A DNA stretch of 64,000 nt. It comes from Chlorokybus atmophyticus. Lineage: Eukaryota; Streptophyta; Chlorokybophyceae; Chlorokybales; Chlorokybaceae. The DNA is taken from the NCBI GenBank assembly GCA_009103225.1, contig RHPI01003753.1, positions 148,610 through 212,609 of the forward strand. Reading direction: 5' to 3'. Below, piece by piece: positions 22,790-36,016 of the stretch. Each line of letters starts with the position of its first letter. Positions within the stretch are counted from its first letter, which is position 1. The position numbers were made by a program, and so were the translations under genes. The notes beneath the pieces were generated by a model, which was given only the letters and a program-made list of their open reading frames with translations, had not been told where the DNA came from and did no database searches.

Positions 22790-25466
22790 ATGACTGCTGC
22801 GATGGCAGCGACAGCGGCGCGAGCTTTGGGAGCTACCTCGCTGCTACCAGAGTCTACTGCAGCGGTGGCTGCTCGGAGGAGGGTGTCGCCGGCGGCGTCG
22901 GTGGGAGGAGCGGTATCCTCCTCCGTCGCCGCCACCGAGCTGGGCTCTGTGCAAAGGCGTGATGTAGCTGCGCTGAGGTGCGGCCCAGAAGCTGCCGGTG
23001 CAGTGCCTGCCTCCACCCAGGCCAGCAGGACGTCCAGGCGGCGCCAGGCGGTCGCCGCCCTAGCTGTCGAGGCGCCCTCCGCCGACGATGCCGCCGCCCC
23101 TGGTGATGTCTACCAGCAGAACCGCGTCGCTCGCGATGGCGTCCGCAACATCGCCATTATTGCTCATGTCGACCACGGCAAAACCACCCTTGTTGATGGC
23201 ATGCTGCGACAAGCCAAGGTGAGAAGTTGCGACTGGCATTGCCTGTGCTCCCCAAGCACAATGTGCATTGGCAATTTTGTTGACTTTTCAAGCTACCAGT
23301 GCAGAGTTTGAGCTGCTAGCACCACACTTGTGCTCATGCTTGTGCTTGTTTGGTGCTTACCAGCTTGCTGACGTCGAGCGCAATTTTCTTTCGAGCAGGT
23401 GTTTCGCGACAACCAGAAGGTTGCTGAGCGCATCATGGACAGCAATGACATTGAGCGCGAGCGCGGCATCACCATTTTGAGTAAGAACACAGCCATCACC
23501 TTCAAGGGCACCAAGATTAACATCATCGACACCCCCGGGCACGCTGACTTTGGTGGTGAGGTTGAGCGCATCCTCAACATGGTTGACGGGGTGTTGCTCC
23601 TTATCGATTCTGTTGAGGGCCCAATGCCTCAGACGCGCTTTGTTCTCAAGAAAGCTTTGGAGCTGGGTCATCGTGTAGTGCTTGTTGTCAACAAGGTGGG
23701 TTGCATGGCATTGTCTCTCCACCGCGTGAAAAACGGTAGTCAATGCTTACTGCACTGTATCTGAGTCAGCGAATCGGGTGTGCTTTGCAGGTTGACAGGC
23801 CGCAAGCGCGATGTGAGTTCGTGACAAACGCCGCTTTCGACTTGTTTTTGGAGTTGAATGCCAGTGAGGAGCAGTGCGAGTTTCCCATTGTTTACGCTTC
23901 AGGCGTTCAGGTACGACTTCTACCAACAATCTTGCACTGGACGATAGCTTGACAGTGCTTACCTCATTTGCTTACTTGTGGTAACTATGTTTACAGGGCA
24001 TCGCTGGCCTGTCATTGGACTCTATGGCGACAGATCTGCAGCCATTGTTTGAGACCATCATCGCCTCCGTTCCGCCGCCAATGGTTGATGTCAATGCGCC
24101 GATGCAGCTGCTGATCACCAACCTTGACTATGACGACCATAAGGGCAGGATTGCCATAGGCCGCGTGCATGCGGGCAGTGTGTCCAAGGGCCAGGATATC
24201 AAGATTGTCAAGCCAGGAGCTCCCCCCAGGTCGGGCAGAATCAGCGAGCTGTTTGTGTACAGCAACTTCAGCCGCGTGCCTGTTGACAGGGTCGAGGCCG
24301 GTGATATCTGTGCAATGACGGTGAGGATTGCTGCTTGTGTGACGCAAGGTCTCAGCTGCAACCACACGAGTGTGTTGTAACCGTGTGCCCTGGAGGCAAT
24401 GTTAAAATGGAGTTGTTGTTGCAGGGTCTCAGTGATGTCATGATTGGAGAAACTGTGGCAGACAAGCAGAACGCTGTTGCCCTCCCCACCATCACAGTTG
24501 AGGAGCCTACAGTGCGCATGACCTTCTGCATCAACACCTCCCCTTTTGCCGGTTAGTCTCCCATTCTAGTTCACGGGTGGTTAGTCCAGCATCTACAACA
24601 TCATTCTGAGTCATTGTTTTGGGATCTCAGGCCAAGAGGGCAAGTTCGTCACATCAAGGAACCTGCGTGAGCGGTTGTACAGGGAGCTCGAGAGAAATCT
24701 TGCCATGAAGATTGAGGATGGTGATACAGCTGATACCTTCATTGTGTCCGGACGTGGCACGCTCCACATTGGCATCCTCATTGAGAACATGAGGAGAGAA
24801 GGGTATGAGTTCTGCATTGGCCCGCCTCAGGTCATTACCAAGGAGGTGAACGGTAAGGTCCAGGAGCCATATGAAGAGGCGGTTGTGGAAGTCCCAGAGG
24901 AGTATGTGGGCCCTGTCGTGGACCTGTTGGGCCAGAGGAAGGGTGAGATGATCGACATGGCCCCGTGCACAACAGACGGCGCGTGCGTGGTGAAGTATCG
25001 CATCCCAACACGAGGGCTCCTTGGCCTGAGGAATGCCATGCTTACCGCCACACGCGGCACGGCCATCCTCAACACGGTGTTCTCACATTATGGTCCTTGG
25101 TGCGGTGACATCATCCTCAGGGAGAATGGCAGTCTCGTTGCCTTTGAGACAGGACAGACCACCTCATATGCCCTCTTGTCTGCGCAAGAGCGCGGCGCAC
25201 TGTTCTGTGGTCCTGGTCTTGACGTGTACAAGGGCCAGATTGTGGGCATTCACCAGCGGCAGGGTGATCTCGCCATCAACGTGTGCAAGAAGAAGCAGAT
25301 GACTAACATCCGCTCCAACAAGGAAGGCACGGTGACGCTAGCCGCAACCAGGAACTACTCCCTTGATGACGCCATCGAGTACATCAGCAACGACGAGATG
25401 GTGGAAGTCACGCCCAAGTCCATCCGCATGAAGAAGGTTGAGAAGGTCAACCCTAAGGCTCGGTAA
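22790..25466 (+). CDS. typA: TypA/BipA translational GTPase, plastid
   Basis: It is a ribosome-associated GTPase related to EF-G, needed in plastids for translation under stress (SVR3 in Arabidopsis). Exons: 22790-23218, 23399-23695, 23791-23910, 23997-24320, 24425-24551, 24631-25466; 710 aa. Residues 1 to about 110 are Ala/Ser/Arg-rich, a likely transit peptide. G motifs: G1 [10 protein letters not shown]2 ERERGITI, G3 [12 protein letters not shown]4 NKVD (split by an intron between K and V). The domain V and C-terminal parts follow ([71 protein letters not shown], ending near EKVNPKAR), typical of BipA and complete. TGTAA lies about 67 bases past the stop. Confidence 0.97.
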
Positions 25467-26065
25467 TTTTAGATTGAAGTTGTATAAGTATACGCATGCA
25501 TTGGTGGTCTGTGCAGTTTGGGCACAGCCCGTTGTAATAGACTAGTATGGTATGGTATCAACTTAGCATGTCTCTCATGCCTGCAAAAGGCACACTTGAT
25601 GGTGTATGGCCGCAGCATCACTTGTCAGCACTAGCTGTGTATGAGGTGATTGGTGGAGATCATGCAAGCCTTTTTGTACCCCGCACACATGTGAAAGCAT
25701 CAAAAATACATCACAGTACTAGCAGCACACACCGGATAAGGAGACCCAGTTCAAGTCACTTGATTAGGCAACTAAAGTGGGAGGTGTTGCGCTCAGCAAT
25801 GCAGCCTTTGGCAGTGCTGAGCTGGAGTTGAAAGGAGCCGGCAGATGAATGGTGGAGGCGTGAATGTTGTGCAGACGAGTGGAAAAGGCAGTCAGTCTGC
25901 CTTGCCATAACAATGGTATGGTGAAGGTTGCTGACTAACGATCTGCACACGCAGGTATTTGCAATTGTGTATGACAAGCGGCATTGGGCAGTAGTGGTAG
26001 TAGTAATGATAATGGCAATGTGTTGTCGCGAGTGGTGAACATGTGTCTGCTCAAGTAGTAGCCGA
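25467..26065. other. Intergenic between convergent genes
   Basis: Holds the 3' ends of TypA (plus, with TGTAA at 25533-25537) and of the unrecognised minus-strand gene. Nothing else seen. Confidence 0.6.
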
Positions 26066-27721
26066 TCAAGCCTTGCTACCGTTCTCTTCGTGTGGGCCCT
26101 GGTGTGTAACCGCTCGTTGTGCCTCAGTGAGATGTACATATGAACGATTCGCCATGTTCCAATCAAGCAGGGGCAAAAACTCAGGAAGTCCGGGCTGCAA
26201 AGCACCAAAGACCTCCAAAATCGGCGTACGGAGGAAGCCCATTCTCCACTCGCCGTTGATTGATGTCACTGAGGTAATGGTGCGCTGTGTTTTGTATCAG
26301 AACACACAGCGCAACAGGATCATTGTCCCAAGTGGGTCGCGTCGGTTGATTATTCCTCTCCGCCCAGGCAGATTGCAAGCTCTGGAGCAATGAGCTATTG
26401 CCAACCTCGCAAGGACTGTTGCATGAAGTGGGCCAATATGTTTGCTATCATACAGCATGGTAGAAGGTTCACAGCATCTTCACATCTGTTACGCTTTTAG
26501 TGCATACCGCAGGTGCTGAATTTCTGTACACACATGTGACATGCCACTGCATCAACACAACCGGTGATGCTATAGAAGAGATCAACAGGCCACATGTTGT
26601 TATAAACTACCTCTGTGCACAGCATACCCGTACCTCACCCAGTCAGAAACCACTCCATGTAGCGTGTACCTGCAAGTGCCAGGAAGTACAAGCCATAGGT
26701 GCATTTAGCACCACAGTCAGCAGCTACAGAAGGCCTTTTTTCATCCCTCCCACATCCTCTAGGGTAGTAGCGTTGCTGTGATGTAGTAACTGTAGTAGCG
26801 TATACCGCCTGCTTGCAATTGGAGAGACGGCTGACAGAACTGACAGGAGCAAGGCCCATGTTGGCAGCATGGGGCCAGCACGGAAGGCACCTGGCAGGAG
26901 TAGTGTGGAAGGCGCTTGCAGTGTGCCTCTATTGCGCTCTGTACACAGGCATGCACGGTGCTGTATACACAACAGGTTACTGCATACCAATCTGACGAAC
27001 TCAAACATACCGCTACGCGGTTAACCAATGGCACCATACTGTTCTCGCACACTGCTCGACTGACACTTCTGCAAAAACTCAGCCTCAAACTGTTGTCTGA
27101 GCGCAAGAGCCTGTGCATAGGCGCTCAGATCCAGTCCATCGCACCGGCGCACAACTCTCGCCCACACCGCACCGTCTTTCACCTCCCCAATGACCTGGGC
27201 CACATGCATGATCAGGCATTGTACATGCCCAGTGGCGTGCCTCATACGTTATATGTATGGGATGGTTGGCAATGCATCGGACTTACGCCCGATGTAGATT
27301 GTTTAAACGTACATGTGTTGACTCCGCTTGCCCTCACCTGTGCTGTGGCGCCATCCCGTAGCGTTGCAAGCATGCCAGCGCCGACGTGGTCCAGCCTCAG
27401 CTTCACGCGTGCCGCCGGGGCGTTGCGAGCCCTTGCGGCAAACTAAGGATCGACAAAGTAAGCGCTGATGATGTCATGGTCAAGGATTCCAGCAGCAACG
27501 ACAAAAAGGAGGAGGAGCAGGACAACGACAACGGCGACGCCTACCTCGTCTTCCACAAGCTCCGCAGCCAGGTCGTGCGCAGGTGCGTTAGCAACGGCGG
27601 CGGCAGGAACAGCCCAGCGGAAGATGCCCGTCACGCGGAAAGAACAGACCTCGTCCGGCGCCCCGCTCGCCGCCGCTGCTGCCGCCGCCGCCACCGACAC
27701 GCAGGCGCCTGCCGCCAGCAT
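26066..27721 (-). CDS. Unrecognised 226-aa protein with one clear TM helix
   Basis: No family recognised. Exons on the minus strand: 27721-27545, 27194-27026, 26890-26806, 26669-26639, 26284-26066. All five join in phase with GT-AG borders, which supports a real gene. The N-terminus (MLAAGACVSVAAAAAAAASG) looks like an organelle-targeting or signal sequence. The middle is charged (VIGEVKDGAVWARVVRRCDG, LRQQFEAEFLQKCQ) and leads into one hydrophobic helix (PTWALLLSVLSAVSPIA). The C-terminal exon reads NGEWRMGFLRTPILEVFGAL and LPEFLPLLDWNMANRSY, well-formed protein sequence. The 31-base fourth exon is the least secure. Confidence 0.55.
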
Positions 27722-29456
27722 TGGGCGCCTCGGTGACAGACTTGGCGGGAAGCTTTGAATGGCAAGCGCCCTCTGCGCAGGTGTGTGAGGTGACTCTGTA
27801 AGGTGACACCAAGCCTAAAAGGAGCAAACATGAAGGGACAAACGATGCCGTGGATACTGCATTAGAGTCCCCCCTTTCGACACAGACTACACACATGGTC
27901 TTTGCTCCGCCTCCTATAAGTAAGGAATGCTTTCAATGGTGGCAGACCATGCTCAAAACTCTATGAAATAAAACATCATACCGCAAATGAAAGGGTAATA
28001 CACATATCGAAAGTACCGAAATCCCTAACAATGGAACACATGCGTGCACATATTTGCACATTTATGCTCACAAAAACAACACGAGTTGAAGGATACGCAC
28101 AATGCTTAGTGGAGTTGAATTCAGCCGCAACATTGGTCATGTCTTATAACATCATCCCAACAATTGAACACTTTCAACCATAAAAATATGACCTGATTAT
28201 CTGTCAATAGATGCCTTTTCAAATCAACACCAACGCGATAACAACAGATGTTGAAGTGTTTATATCATCAAGCTTGGCAGAAGTGTAACGTAGCAAGTGC
28301 AGAGGATGGCTCATGACATATATTGTTAGCTATTTTTAACCTATGACATTATGCGCAATGGTAGCTGTGCGGCATATTTATAATTATTACTTTCATGATC
28401 AACGGATTAGGCGTTTGGTTGTTACGGTAGCGGAGTATAGGAAAAATGTAGCACACATGTTTCACATTGAATTGTTTACTTTCGCTTTGCATCCAGATCT
28501 TAACACGCAAGAGTTGAATATAGCAAGCTCTCGTCAGAAAGGAATGTAAGAGTGCCTATGCAAATTAGAGGTGAAGCAAGCAAGCAAGCAAGCGCATAAG
28601 CATGACACCACGTGGGGGGCAAGGCAAAGTTTAACACGATACACGAAGGCAATTAGGCAATTAAGACCACTAGTCGTGTAAACCCTCAAGCAGCAGCATT
28701 TTGGGACGCAGCAAGCACATAGTAAGGGCAAGGACAACCTGCAGAGCGCAAGGGATCTGGAAGAGGCAAGGAGAGGTTGGGCCCGAGCTTAAGCTTAGCA
28801 GCGGCAAGCACAACATGGTCGTGGACGGACGGACGCCTAGACGGCCTGTCTCCTACGCCGCCTTGGTCGCATCCCACGTCTTATGGTGACAGATTCATTC
28901 ACTATTGGTATATGCATGGCAAAATACTCAATTTCATAAATTTGCTTAACGGTCTCAAGGTAAAGATAGTACTATCGTTAAAGAATGTGCTCTCATTCAT
29001 CACATCAAAAAAACATGCATTTCGAACCATGATATTGTTGGCGATTACTTGCCAAGTCAATAAGTTAAGAAACGCATACGAAGCAATGCAGACAGACATT
29101 GCACGCCACATTGTATGTACACAACACGCTGTTACATGGCACCTAGTACCGCTACAACCGCTGCACGGACATTTGATTGGCACGCGACCCCTCATGCATG
29201 ATTCTTGGAGCACACAAGTCCCCGATGCGTTGCTTGAACGGTTGACGGTTGCTCCGGCATAAGGCCTGATACAGCACTTCACATACCCTATACACACTCA
29301 TGAAAGCAGGTGCTTGCAGCAAGACAACTGCAGCAACTCAAACCGGAAGCAGTCGAAAACAGATTCAGCAGCATGATGCGACCGCAGTCGCAGAATTTAC
29401 CAATCGCAACTATATGACTTTGGTACAATTACAGAAACACAATAATAGCTGGCACA
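27722..29456. other. Intergenic, partly AT-rich
   Basis: About 27900-28560 is AT-rich. A short (AAGC)n run (CAAGCAAGCAAGCAAGC) lies near 28577. Around 29098-29140 a phrase with ACATTGCACGC and CGCTGTTACATG resembles one at 2150-2170, suggesting a dispersed repeat. No gene recognised. Confidence 0.5.
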
Positions 29457-31755
29457 CTAAACCCTGGCGTGATCAGCAGTGGTTCCATGGTCTGGGCCAC
29501 CAACACGATACGCTAGTAGATAGTCGATGTTGATGCCTGCCATCCTGCGCGGTTCAAGTCCCAGATCTTTGAAGCCAAGAGCTGCAAGACATGTGCATTG
29601 TGAGCCCATAATTCTGCGTAAGCAATTGATATCCACGAGCATTGCAATACATGGATGCCTAAGCTGCAACGGTGAGTATGAAGCCCCAACTGCACTTGAG
29701 TACCACCTACCATCAGGGCTGACGACATGATCCACTTTAAGGGTGTCCATGTAATCCTTGAGAAGCAGAAGTGGGGCGTTGATGGGAAACGGCACTCTCG
29801 CTTGCGCCCATTCTCGTGGGGCAGCAAGCCACTGCCAGGACACATGTGTCAGTTCACTGCTGCTGGGGCTAACCCTATTCCCTGGCAGCATTGACAGCTC
29901 AAACACAGCTGCAGCATACTGTGTCATTTTACAAACCACTCAACAGCCAACGACACCTGCTACCCAACACACCTGGGCAAGCTCAATGGGAAGGTTCAGC
30001 ATGACAGGCTTCTCGCGAATTGTCTCAAAGGTAATGTTCACCTGCATAGACGATCATCACTACTACTCCAGACCATCAACAGAGGCCTCATAGACTGCAG
30101 GGCAAGCACGCGTACCAAGTCCTTGATTGTGAATGTTTCCGGACCTCCTAGTTCGTAAGTCTGCCCGACTGACGCCTCTGTGCCAAGCATCCCCATCACA
30201 GCAGCTGCAACGTCTCGCGCATGCACTGGCTGCATTCTGTGTGGACACGTCATAAGGATCCGCCAGCCAACAGAGCAAGTTTCACGGCCACACTACCAAA
30301 GTTACCCACTTTGTCCACCCTCCGTTGTAGATAGGGACAACGCCTAACTTCTTGAAGAAGATGGCAAATGCATTCAATAGCCGGTCCTCAACACCAAACA
30401 TATGAGCAGGCTTGAGAATTGTTGCCTGCATACACGGAGTCAGCAGCTGCTTGCAGCAGGGTGCGCAGTGGAACCGCACATCAGCTGGCTTCCAACAATT
30501 AATGTGACAGCGATGGCCAAATGCTCCCCGCAGAACCCCGGGAAGGCGGGGGGGGGGGGATAACAACCACAAGTTTAGATTGAGGCATGGTATTGTCGTG
30601 CAGACATACCCGTGGAAAATGGGACAAGACAGCCTGCTCTCCCTTTGCCTTGGTAACAAGTGATTGTGCTGGAGCATCCAGTGAGGCCTTCAGACAGGAG
30701 ACGTGCATCAACCTGTCAATGTTGCCGTGGCCTGCGCACATTCTGGCAATGCGCTCTGCAACCTCCACATGGACAGTCTGTGCAGAGCGACTTTCAGCTA
30801 CTACAACTCAACAGCGTACCATGAACATGCAATCCAACTGGGATTCACCTCAAAGGGGTAGTTCTTAGTTGGAAAATCGCGACCTATGCAGTTGATAACC
30901 ACATTGCTTGTTTTTATGGTGCGCCTGATAGACTCGTCACTGTGACAAGCACATTGTAATCAGGGTGACAGGTGATTTCAAAACTATTTTCTTGATGTTG
31001 CGCTTGTGGCATGCCGCATAGCGTCACAATGTGACACATCACTCACAAACACTTCGCTTTAGCTGGCAGTGTTACTGAGGTATTGAACATGTGATTCCTA
31101 ACACCGCACCAACGAGTACATGCCAGCCACTTTGTGCGCAATTAGAGTAATGGTTCGAAGCCGGCATTAGTCTATTGAGCAGAAGACATGGCGATAACCA
31201 CAGCGTCTGAATTAGTGTGCTCACAGTCGGAAGTTCGTTACAAACCACCAGTTTACTTGTTGACATGTAACGTTCAAGAAATAGCATCAAACCTTTTAGG
31301 GTTGAAATGTACAGGCACAATCTGTCCCAGATCGCCCATAAGCTTGAGGTGGCGCACTTCTTCATCGTTACCACGATACGGCACCAACACGCGAGTACCG
31401 CGGGTTGCCAACTCGTTCACAACGTACCTGCCCCACGCGCAAAATCGTTTCATTGTTAGCAAGCAGTAAGCGAAAAAGCGAGCAGAAGCAGACCACAATA
31501 CCTGCAATATACCATTATGTCTTACCTGCCCAAAAATCCCGTGCAGCCAAACACCGTCGCCTCTACCCCGGAAATGGACGAGCGCCCCCCAGGCCCTGAC
31601 CTAATGGGGTTGACGCCCCGGACGGCAAGTGTAGCGTGCGTCCGCAAGGAAGAAGGCAATGCGGCGGAGGTGGAAGAGGTAGAGGCGCAAGGCGCAACCT
31701 CCCCCACCCCCCTCCACGCCGCTGCCGCCGCCGCGGCGGCACCCCGCCTCCACAT
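29457..31755 (-). CDS. NDUFA9: NADH dehydrogenase (complex I) subunit NDUFA9, 39 kDa
   Basis: It is an accessory subunit of mitochondrial complex I built on an atypical short-chain dehydrogenase fold that binds NADPH structurally. Exons on the minus strand: 31755-31526, 31427-31293, 30939-30849, 30777-30610, 30425-30306, 30229-30116, 30041-29973, 29831-29711, 29581-29457; 390 aa. It starts with MWRRGAAAAAAAAWRGVG, an amphipathic presequence. The nucleotide-binding motif is VFGCTGFLGRYVVNELATRG. Then come SNVVINCIGRDF, LMHVSCLKASLDAPA, ILKPAHMFGVEDRLLN, VHARDVAAAVMGML, GQTYELGGPETFTIKDL and DYLLAYRVGGPDHG, as in plant NDUFA9. The stop is followed by a reverse-strand TGTAA within 24 bases. It is divergent from biotin carboxylase. 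Confidence 0.95.
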
Positions 31756-32248
31756 CGCCCAGGACCTCCTCAATGTCTTTCACAACCCTAACTTCACCAA
31801 TCAAGCCCTAAGTCCACGAACCGACCACCGACAGTCTGCGGTCGCATCTCCATGCGCCGAATGTCGGCGCTCAACCCGCGCCTCGCTTTCCAGGTCAGCG
31901 CAAGCTGGACGAACGGGGCGCTGCCGGCCGTGCGTTGCGGCTGAATCACCATCCTACGGCCGATGTTCCACTCACTTGCGCGAGGAATTCCTCACTTCGG
32001 ACGTCGATCTCTGCCCTCAACGTGATTTCAACCGTCGGATCAGGTCCATAAAACAGCTTGCTGACGCTAGCAAACAAGCTGCAGGCCACCCGTGATCTCT
32101 CGCCGTTTGCTGTCGGCGGTGGTTGCAAGGCTGCCGGAAGTACCTCAGGTTTGCACCGGTGGGGCTACATCAGCAACCGGTTTGATCAAGTGTTGCGACC
32201 GGGTGGGCGAGTCAGCTGCCGGCAGCGTTGGTGGCATTGGTGGCGGCA
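31756..32248. promoter_or_regulatory. Shared upstream region NDUFA9 / biotin carboxylase
   Basis: 493 bp between two divergent start codons must hold both promoters and 5' UTRs. It is GC-rich and contains no other plausible gene. No specific element identified. Confidence 0.4.
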
Positions 32249-35200
32249 ATGGCGGGCATGGCGGCGGTGGCGGCGACGTCCTGTCCGTTCAGCTTGTCGT
32301 TCCGATCGTCGTCTTTGTGCGGGACGTCTCTGAGAGCGTCGTCTTCTCCCCGCCGCTCGCAACCGCGCCCTGCTGCTCAGTGGCGAGGAGCACGTGCGGA
32401 GGCTTTCAAGAAGGTGCAGCATGCATGCGTGCTGAGGCTCAAGCGCTGGTTGTGCGTTACTGACCGCTGGTCATCTCACTTCCGCTTGCAGGTGTTGATT
32501 GCTAACAGAGGGGAGATTGCTGTGAGGGTCATTCGCACTTGCAAGGAGCTCGGGTTGGAGACTGTTGCAGTGCATTCCACAGCGGACGCGCAGTCTTTGC
32601 ACGTGCAGCTTGCAGATGAGGCCGTCTGCATAGGTATTGCACAATGATATGTTATGTACACATTGGATGTCTTGGTAATTGCAGTCAACACGCTTGTCAG
32701 CCTTGATTGGCGTCACAATGCAACAAAGTCACGGTGCTCGCTCAGAATCACTGCAGTACGTGGTTATGAGAGAATCATGCTTGCCCGTACTCTGCTCGGT
32801 GTTTGTGACGTCATAACATCTTAACGACAATGCATTCTCGTCTTCACAGGCGGTGCCGCCTCCTCGGAATCGTACCTCAACATCCCCAACATCATCGCTG
32901 CGGCCATCTCTCGTGGAGCTCAAGTGGGTGCCCTTTGCAATGCAATTGCGCACACAGCATGGTCGTATACTGCTTCACATTGCTGGGCTCGTTCTTGAGT
33001 ACCGCACATGACACGCATGCTGTTGTATGGCGTGCATTCCAATGTGGTGGAGCAAAGTGGGCTCATTGCAGGCTGTTGTGACTGCAGGCACTTCACCCTG
33101 GCTATGGCTTCCTTTCTGAGAATGCCACATTCGTCGACATCTGCAACGACCACGGCATCGCCTTCATCGGCCCGAAGGTGCTGAGGACAGTGGATTCAAT
33201 GCATGTGTTGCAATGAGGGAGTGCATGTTGCATCTCTGTATTATCAACTCTCCATGTCAATGCATGTTTCAAGCTGCACGTGAGAGGCATGCATGCGGTT
33301 TGAGCTTCCAAAATTCAATCATTAACTGTTGCAACATTGCTGGCAGGCAAACAGCATTCGTGTGATGGGTGATAAGGCAACTGCACGTGAGACAATGAAG
33401 GCAGCCAATGTGCCCACCGTCCCGGGTACTGACGGTCTCATCCAATCCCAGGTGACAATCTGCGATTCCAATTGTGAGTACAGCAGTACCAATTGAAAAT
33501 CACGTGCAATACTATAGCTGTCAGCATGCATATAACAACAGGTGTATGCCTCTATTTGGGTTCTGTCAATTCTGCCTTGCACTTTGCAGGTGTCCACGGG
33601 TTGCTACCCAGACTAATATGCAGCTTCTGTGTTGTTATGACAACACAGGCGGATGCCTTGCGCTGGTCCGAGAAGATAGGCTTCCCCATCATGATCAAAG
33701 CCACTGCTGGTGGCGGTGGAAGGGGTATGAGGCTCTGTGAGGACCCGAAGGATTTCCTAAAACTGCTGCAGGTATACCATTCGCTCGTTCAGAAAATACA
33801 GTTAGTTTCATCACACAAGACGTGGGTTGTGCTTGTACTGAAAGTGGTTGTTTGTGTGTGTTGTGCCTTGATTGTCGTTGGCAGTGTGTTTTCGTTGTTG
33901 TTGTCGTCGTTGCTGTTGTTGTGTGTTGTGGTGGTGGTTGGTGGTCTGGTCTTTCTCTGCATCTGCATGCAGTGATGTTGGTGTACATAGGCTGCATCAG
34001 GCGAGGCGGAAGCGGCCTTTGGCAATGGTGGCGTTTACCTGGAACGCTATGTGAAGAACCCCCGCCATATTGAGTTCCAAGTATGTGACCCACACTGGCT
34101 GCGCCAGTGTGGGCAAGGCACTTTTGTTAACTACAAGTAGTGTATGACTTGTACATTGATTTTAACAAAAGCTGTGCATGTTGAGTCTTGATGGAGTGTG
34201 CAAGCCGCCATGCTTGTGTGCACTGATACAAGCATGTCTGTCGATGCAACAGGTGTTGGCGGACATGCATGGCAACTGCGTTCATCTTGGCGAGCGCGAT
34301 TGCTCGATTCAGCGCCGCAACCAGAAGCTGCTAGAGGAGGCACCATCACCTGCGCTCACACAGGAGTTGAGAGACGCCATGGGTGACGTAAGTAGTTTAA
34401 CCTCATCAGGACAACCTTGCAGTGGACATGCACGCAGCAACAACACTTTGCAATGCGGCAGTCATATTGGTGTTTGATTACAATATCAGCTGTTAGGGCT
34501 GCCATGTTCCACTGATTGACTTGTACGTTCAGGCTGCAGTGGCTGCAGCAAAGTCTATCGGTTACATCGGTGTTGGCACCATCGAGTTCTTGCTGTCTGA
34601 AAACGGCGAGTTCTTTTTTATGGAGATGAACACTCGTATTCAGGTGAGACCCAATGCAGGCATGAATAAAATGGTTCTCAGCCTTTTTCCTGGTTCAATT
34701 GAAGCAACCGCTTGCAGGTGGAGCACCCTGTTACAGAGATGATTGCATCAGTAGACTTGATAGAGGAGCAGATTCGCGTTGCACAGGTCAGTGTTGGTTT
34801 CCATGCATTGCACACAATGCGATGTGGTTGTCTGGATGCGTGCATCTGCAGCCCCGTGCAAGTGCTCCCATATCAAGCGTGCTAGGACGAACTCTGATTT
34901 TCTGAGTGTCACGCAGGGGCACCCTCTGAGGTTTAAGCAGGAGGACATCCAGCTGCGGGGTCATGCAATCGAGTGCCGTATCAACGCTGAGGATGCATTC
35001 AAGAACTTCAGGTGAGCAACACGTCGTCTGATAAATGGTAACCTGTTAACACGTTCTGCTCGCCTTGCACATGTTTTACTCGCCTTGCACATGGTAAGAT
35101 GTCCTGTTAAAATTGGGTTGCACGCCCGGCTGATTATACCTGTCCTTCTGTAACGCAGGCCGGGGCCAGGCAGAATAGTGGGTTACCTTCCACCAGGTGG

Positions 35201-36016
35201 CCCATATACGCGCATGGACTCACATGTGTATCCCGACTACCTTGTGCCTCCCAACTATGACTCGCTTCTTGGCAAGGTGAGCCTGGTACCAGTGCAGGAC
35301 GGGCATGTTTGCGAGGTGTTTTGTACATCAGCTGACTGTCAGCATGCACTTGTGTGTCTGTGCGTTTTAAAATAATGCATCCAGGAACATACATGGACGT
35401 ACACGCAGTGAAAGCAGCTTACCGTAGTCTTACCAGGCTTAACTGGTTTGTCGTGTGTACTCCAGCTGATTGTGTGGGGTAAGGATAGGCCAACTGCCAT
35501 TGAGCGCATGAAGAGGGCTTTGAACGAGACGGTCATCACTGGTATGTTTGCTACATGGCGCAGCTTAGTGCTGACTTCAATCGCGCAGTTGCCATGAATC
35601 TCATGGTTGGCACTTGTCAGGTGTCCCAACCACAATCGACTATCACAAGTTGATCCTGGACAACAAGGTAAGCAGGCAAATTAAGAACAATCAAAGGGTT
35701 ACAGTAGTAATTTGTCACAGGGGATAGCATAGGACAAATTCATAACCTGGTAACACTTGCAGGACTTCCGTGATGGCATTGTGGACACCGGCTTTATTGC
35801 TAAGCATGCGGACGAGCTATCAACGGTATGTATTGTTGTAGCGATGTGGGTGTCTGCGTGTGCTTAGAAACATGGCGGACTATATGTGCGGAGTCGTGTA
35901 ATTGTGTTGTCACAATGTCATCTTGTTGACACTGGGTACTGCAGCCGCCTGTGACCAAGCCAACCAGGAAGAAGATTGTGGAGAAGGCTGCAACGGCTGC
36001 TGCGCGCAGGCGATGA
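32249..36016 (+). CDS. accC: Biotin carboxylase subunit of plastid acetyl-CoA carboxylase
   Basis: It carboxylates biotin on BCCP using ATP and bicarbonate, the first half-reaction of plastid fatty acid synthesis. Sixteen exons: 32249-32413, 32492-32633, 32850-32923, 33088-33177, 33347-33451, 33649-33771, 33991-34080, 34253-34387, 34533-34643, 34718-34786, 34917-35011, 35159-35276, 35466-35541, 35621-35667, 35763-35825, 35945-36016; 524 aa. A Ser/Arg-rich transit peptide precedes [20 protein letters not shown]. Key motifs: [15 protein letters not shown]-grasp loop [52 protein letters not shown] and [12 protein letters not shown]. The metal-binding Glu and catalytic Arg segment ([13 protein letters not shown]) is intact. 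The short basic tail ends in ARRR. It has no fused biotinyl domain, so it is the multi-subunit form. Confidence 0.97.

Noticed and set aside
27468-27758. Ala/Thr-rich plus-strand frame resembling a transit peptide
   Set aside because: It is antisense to the first exon of the phase-consistent minus-strand gene and has no downstream exons.
33822-34073. Frames rich in Val, Cys and Trp inside accC
   Set aside because: Produced by a T/G-rich intron (33772-33990) of biotin carboxylase.
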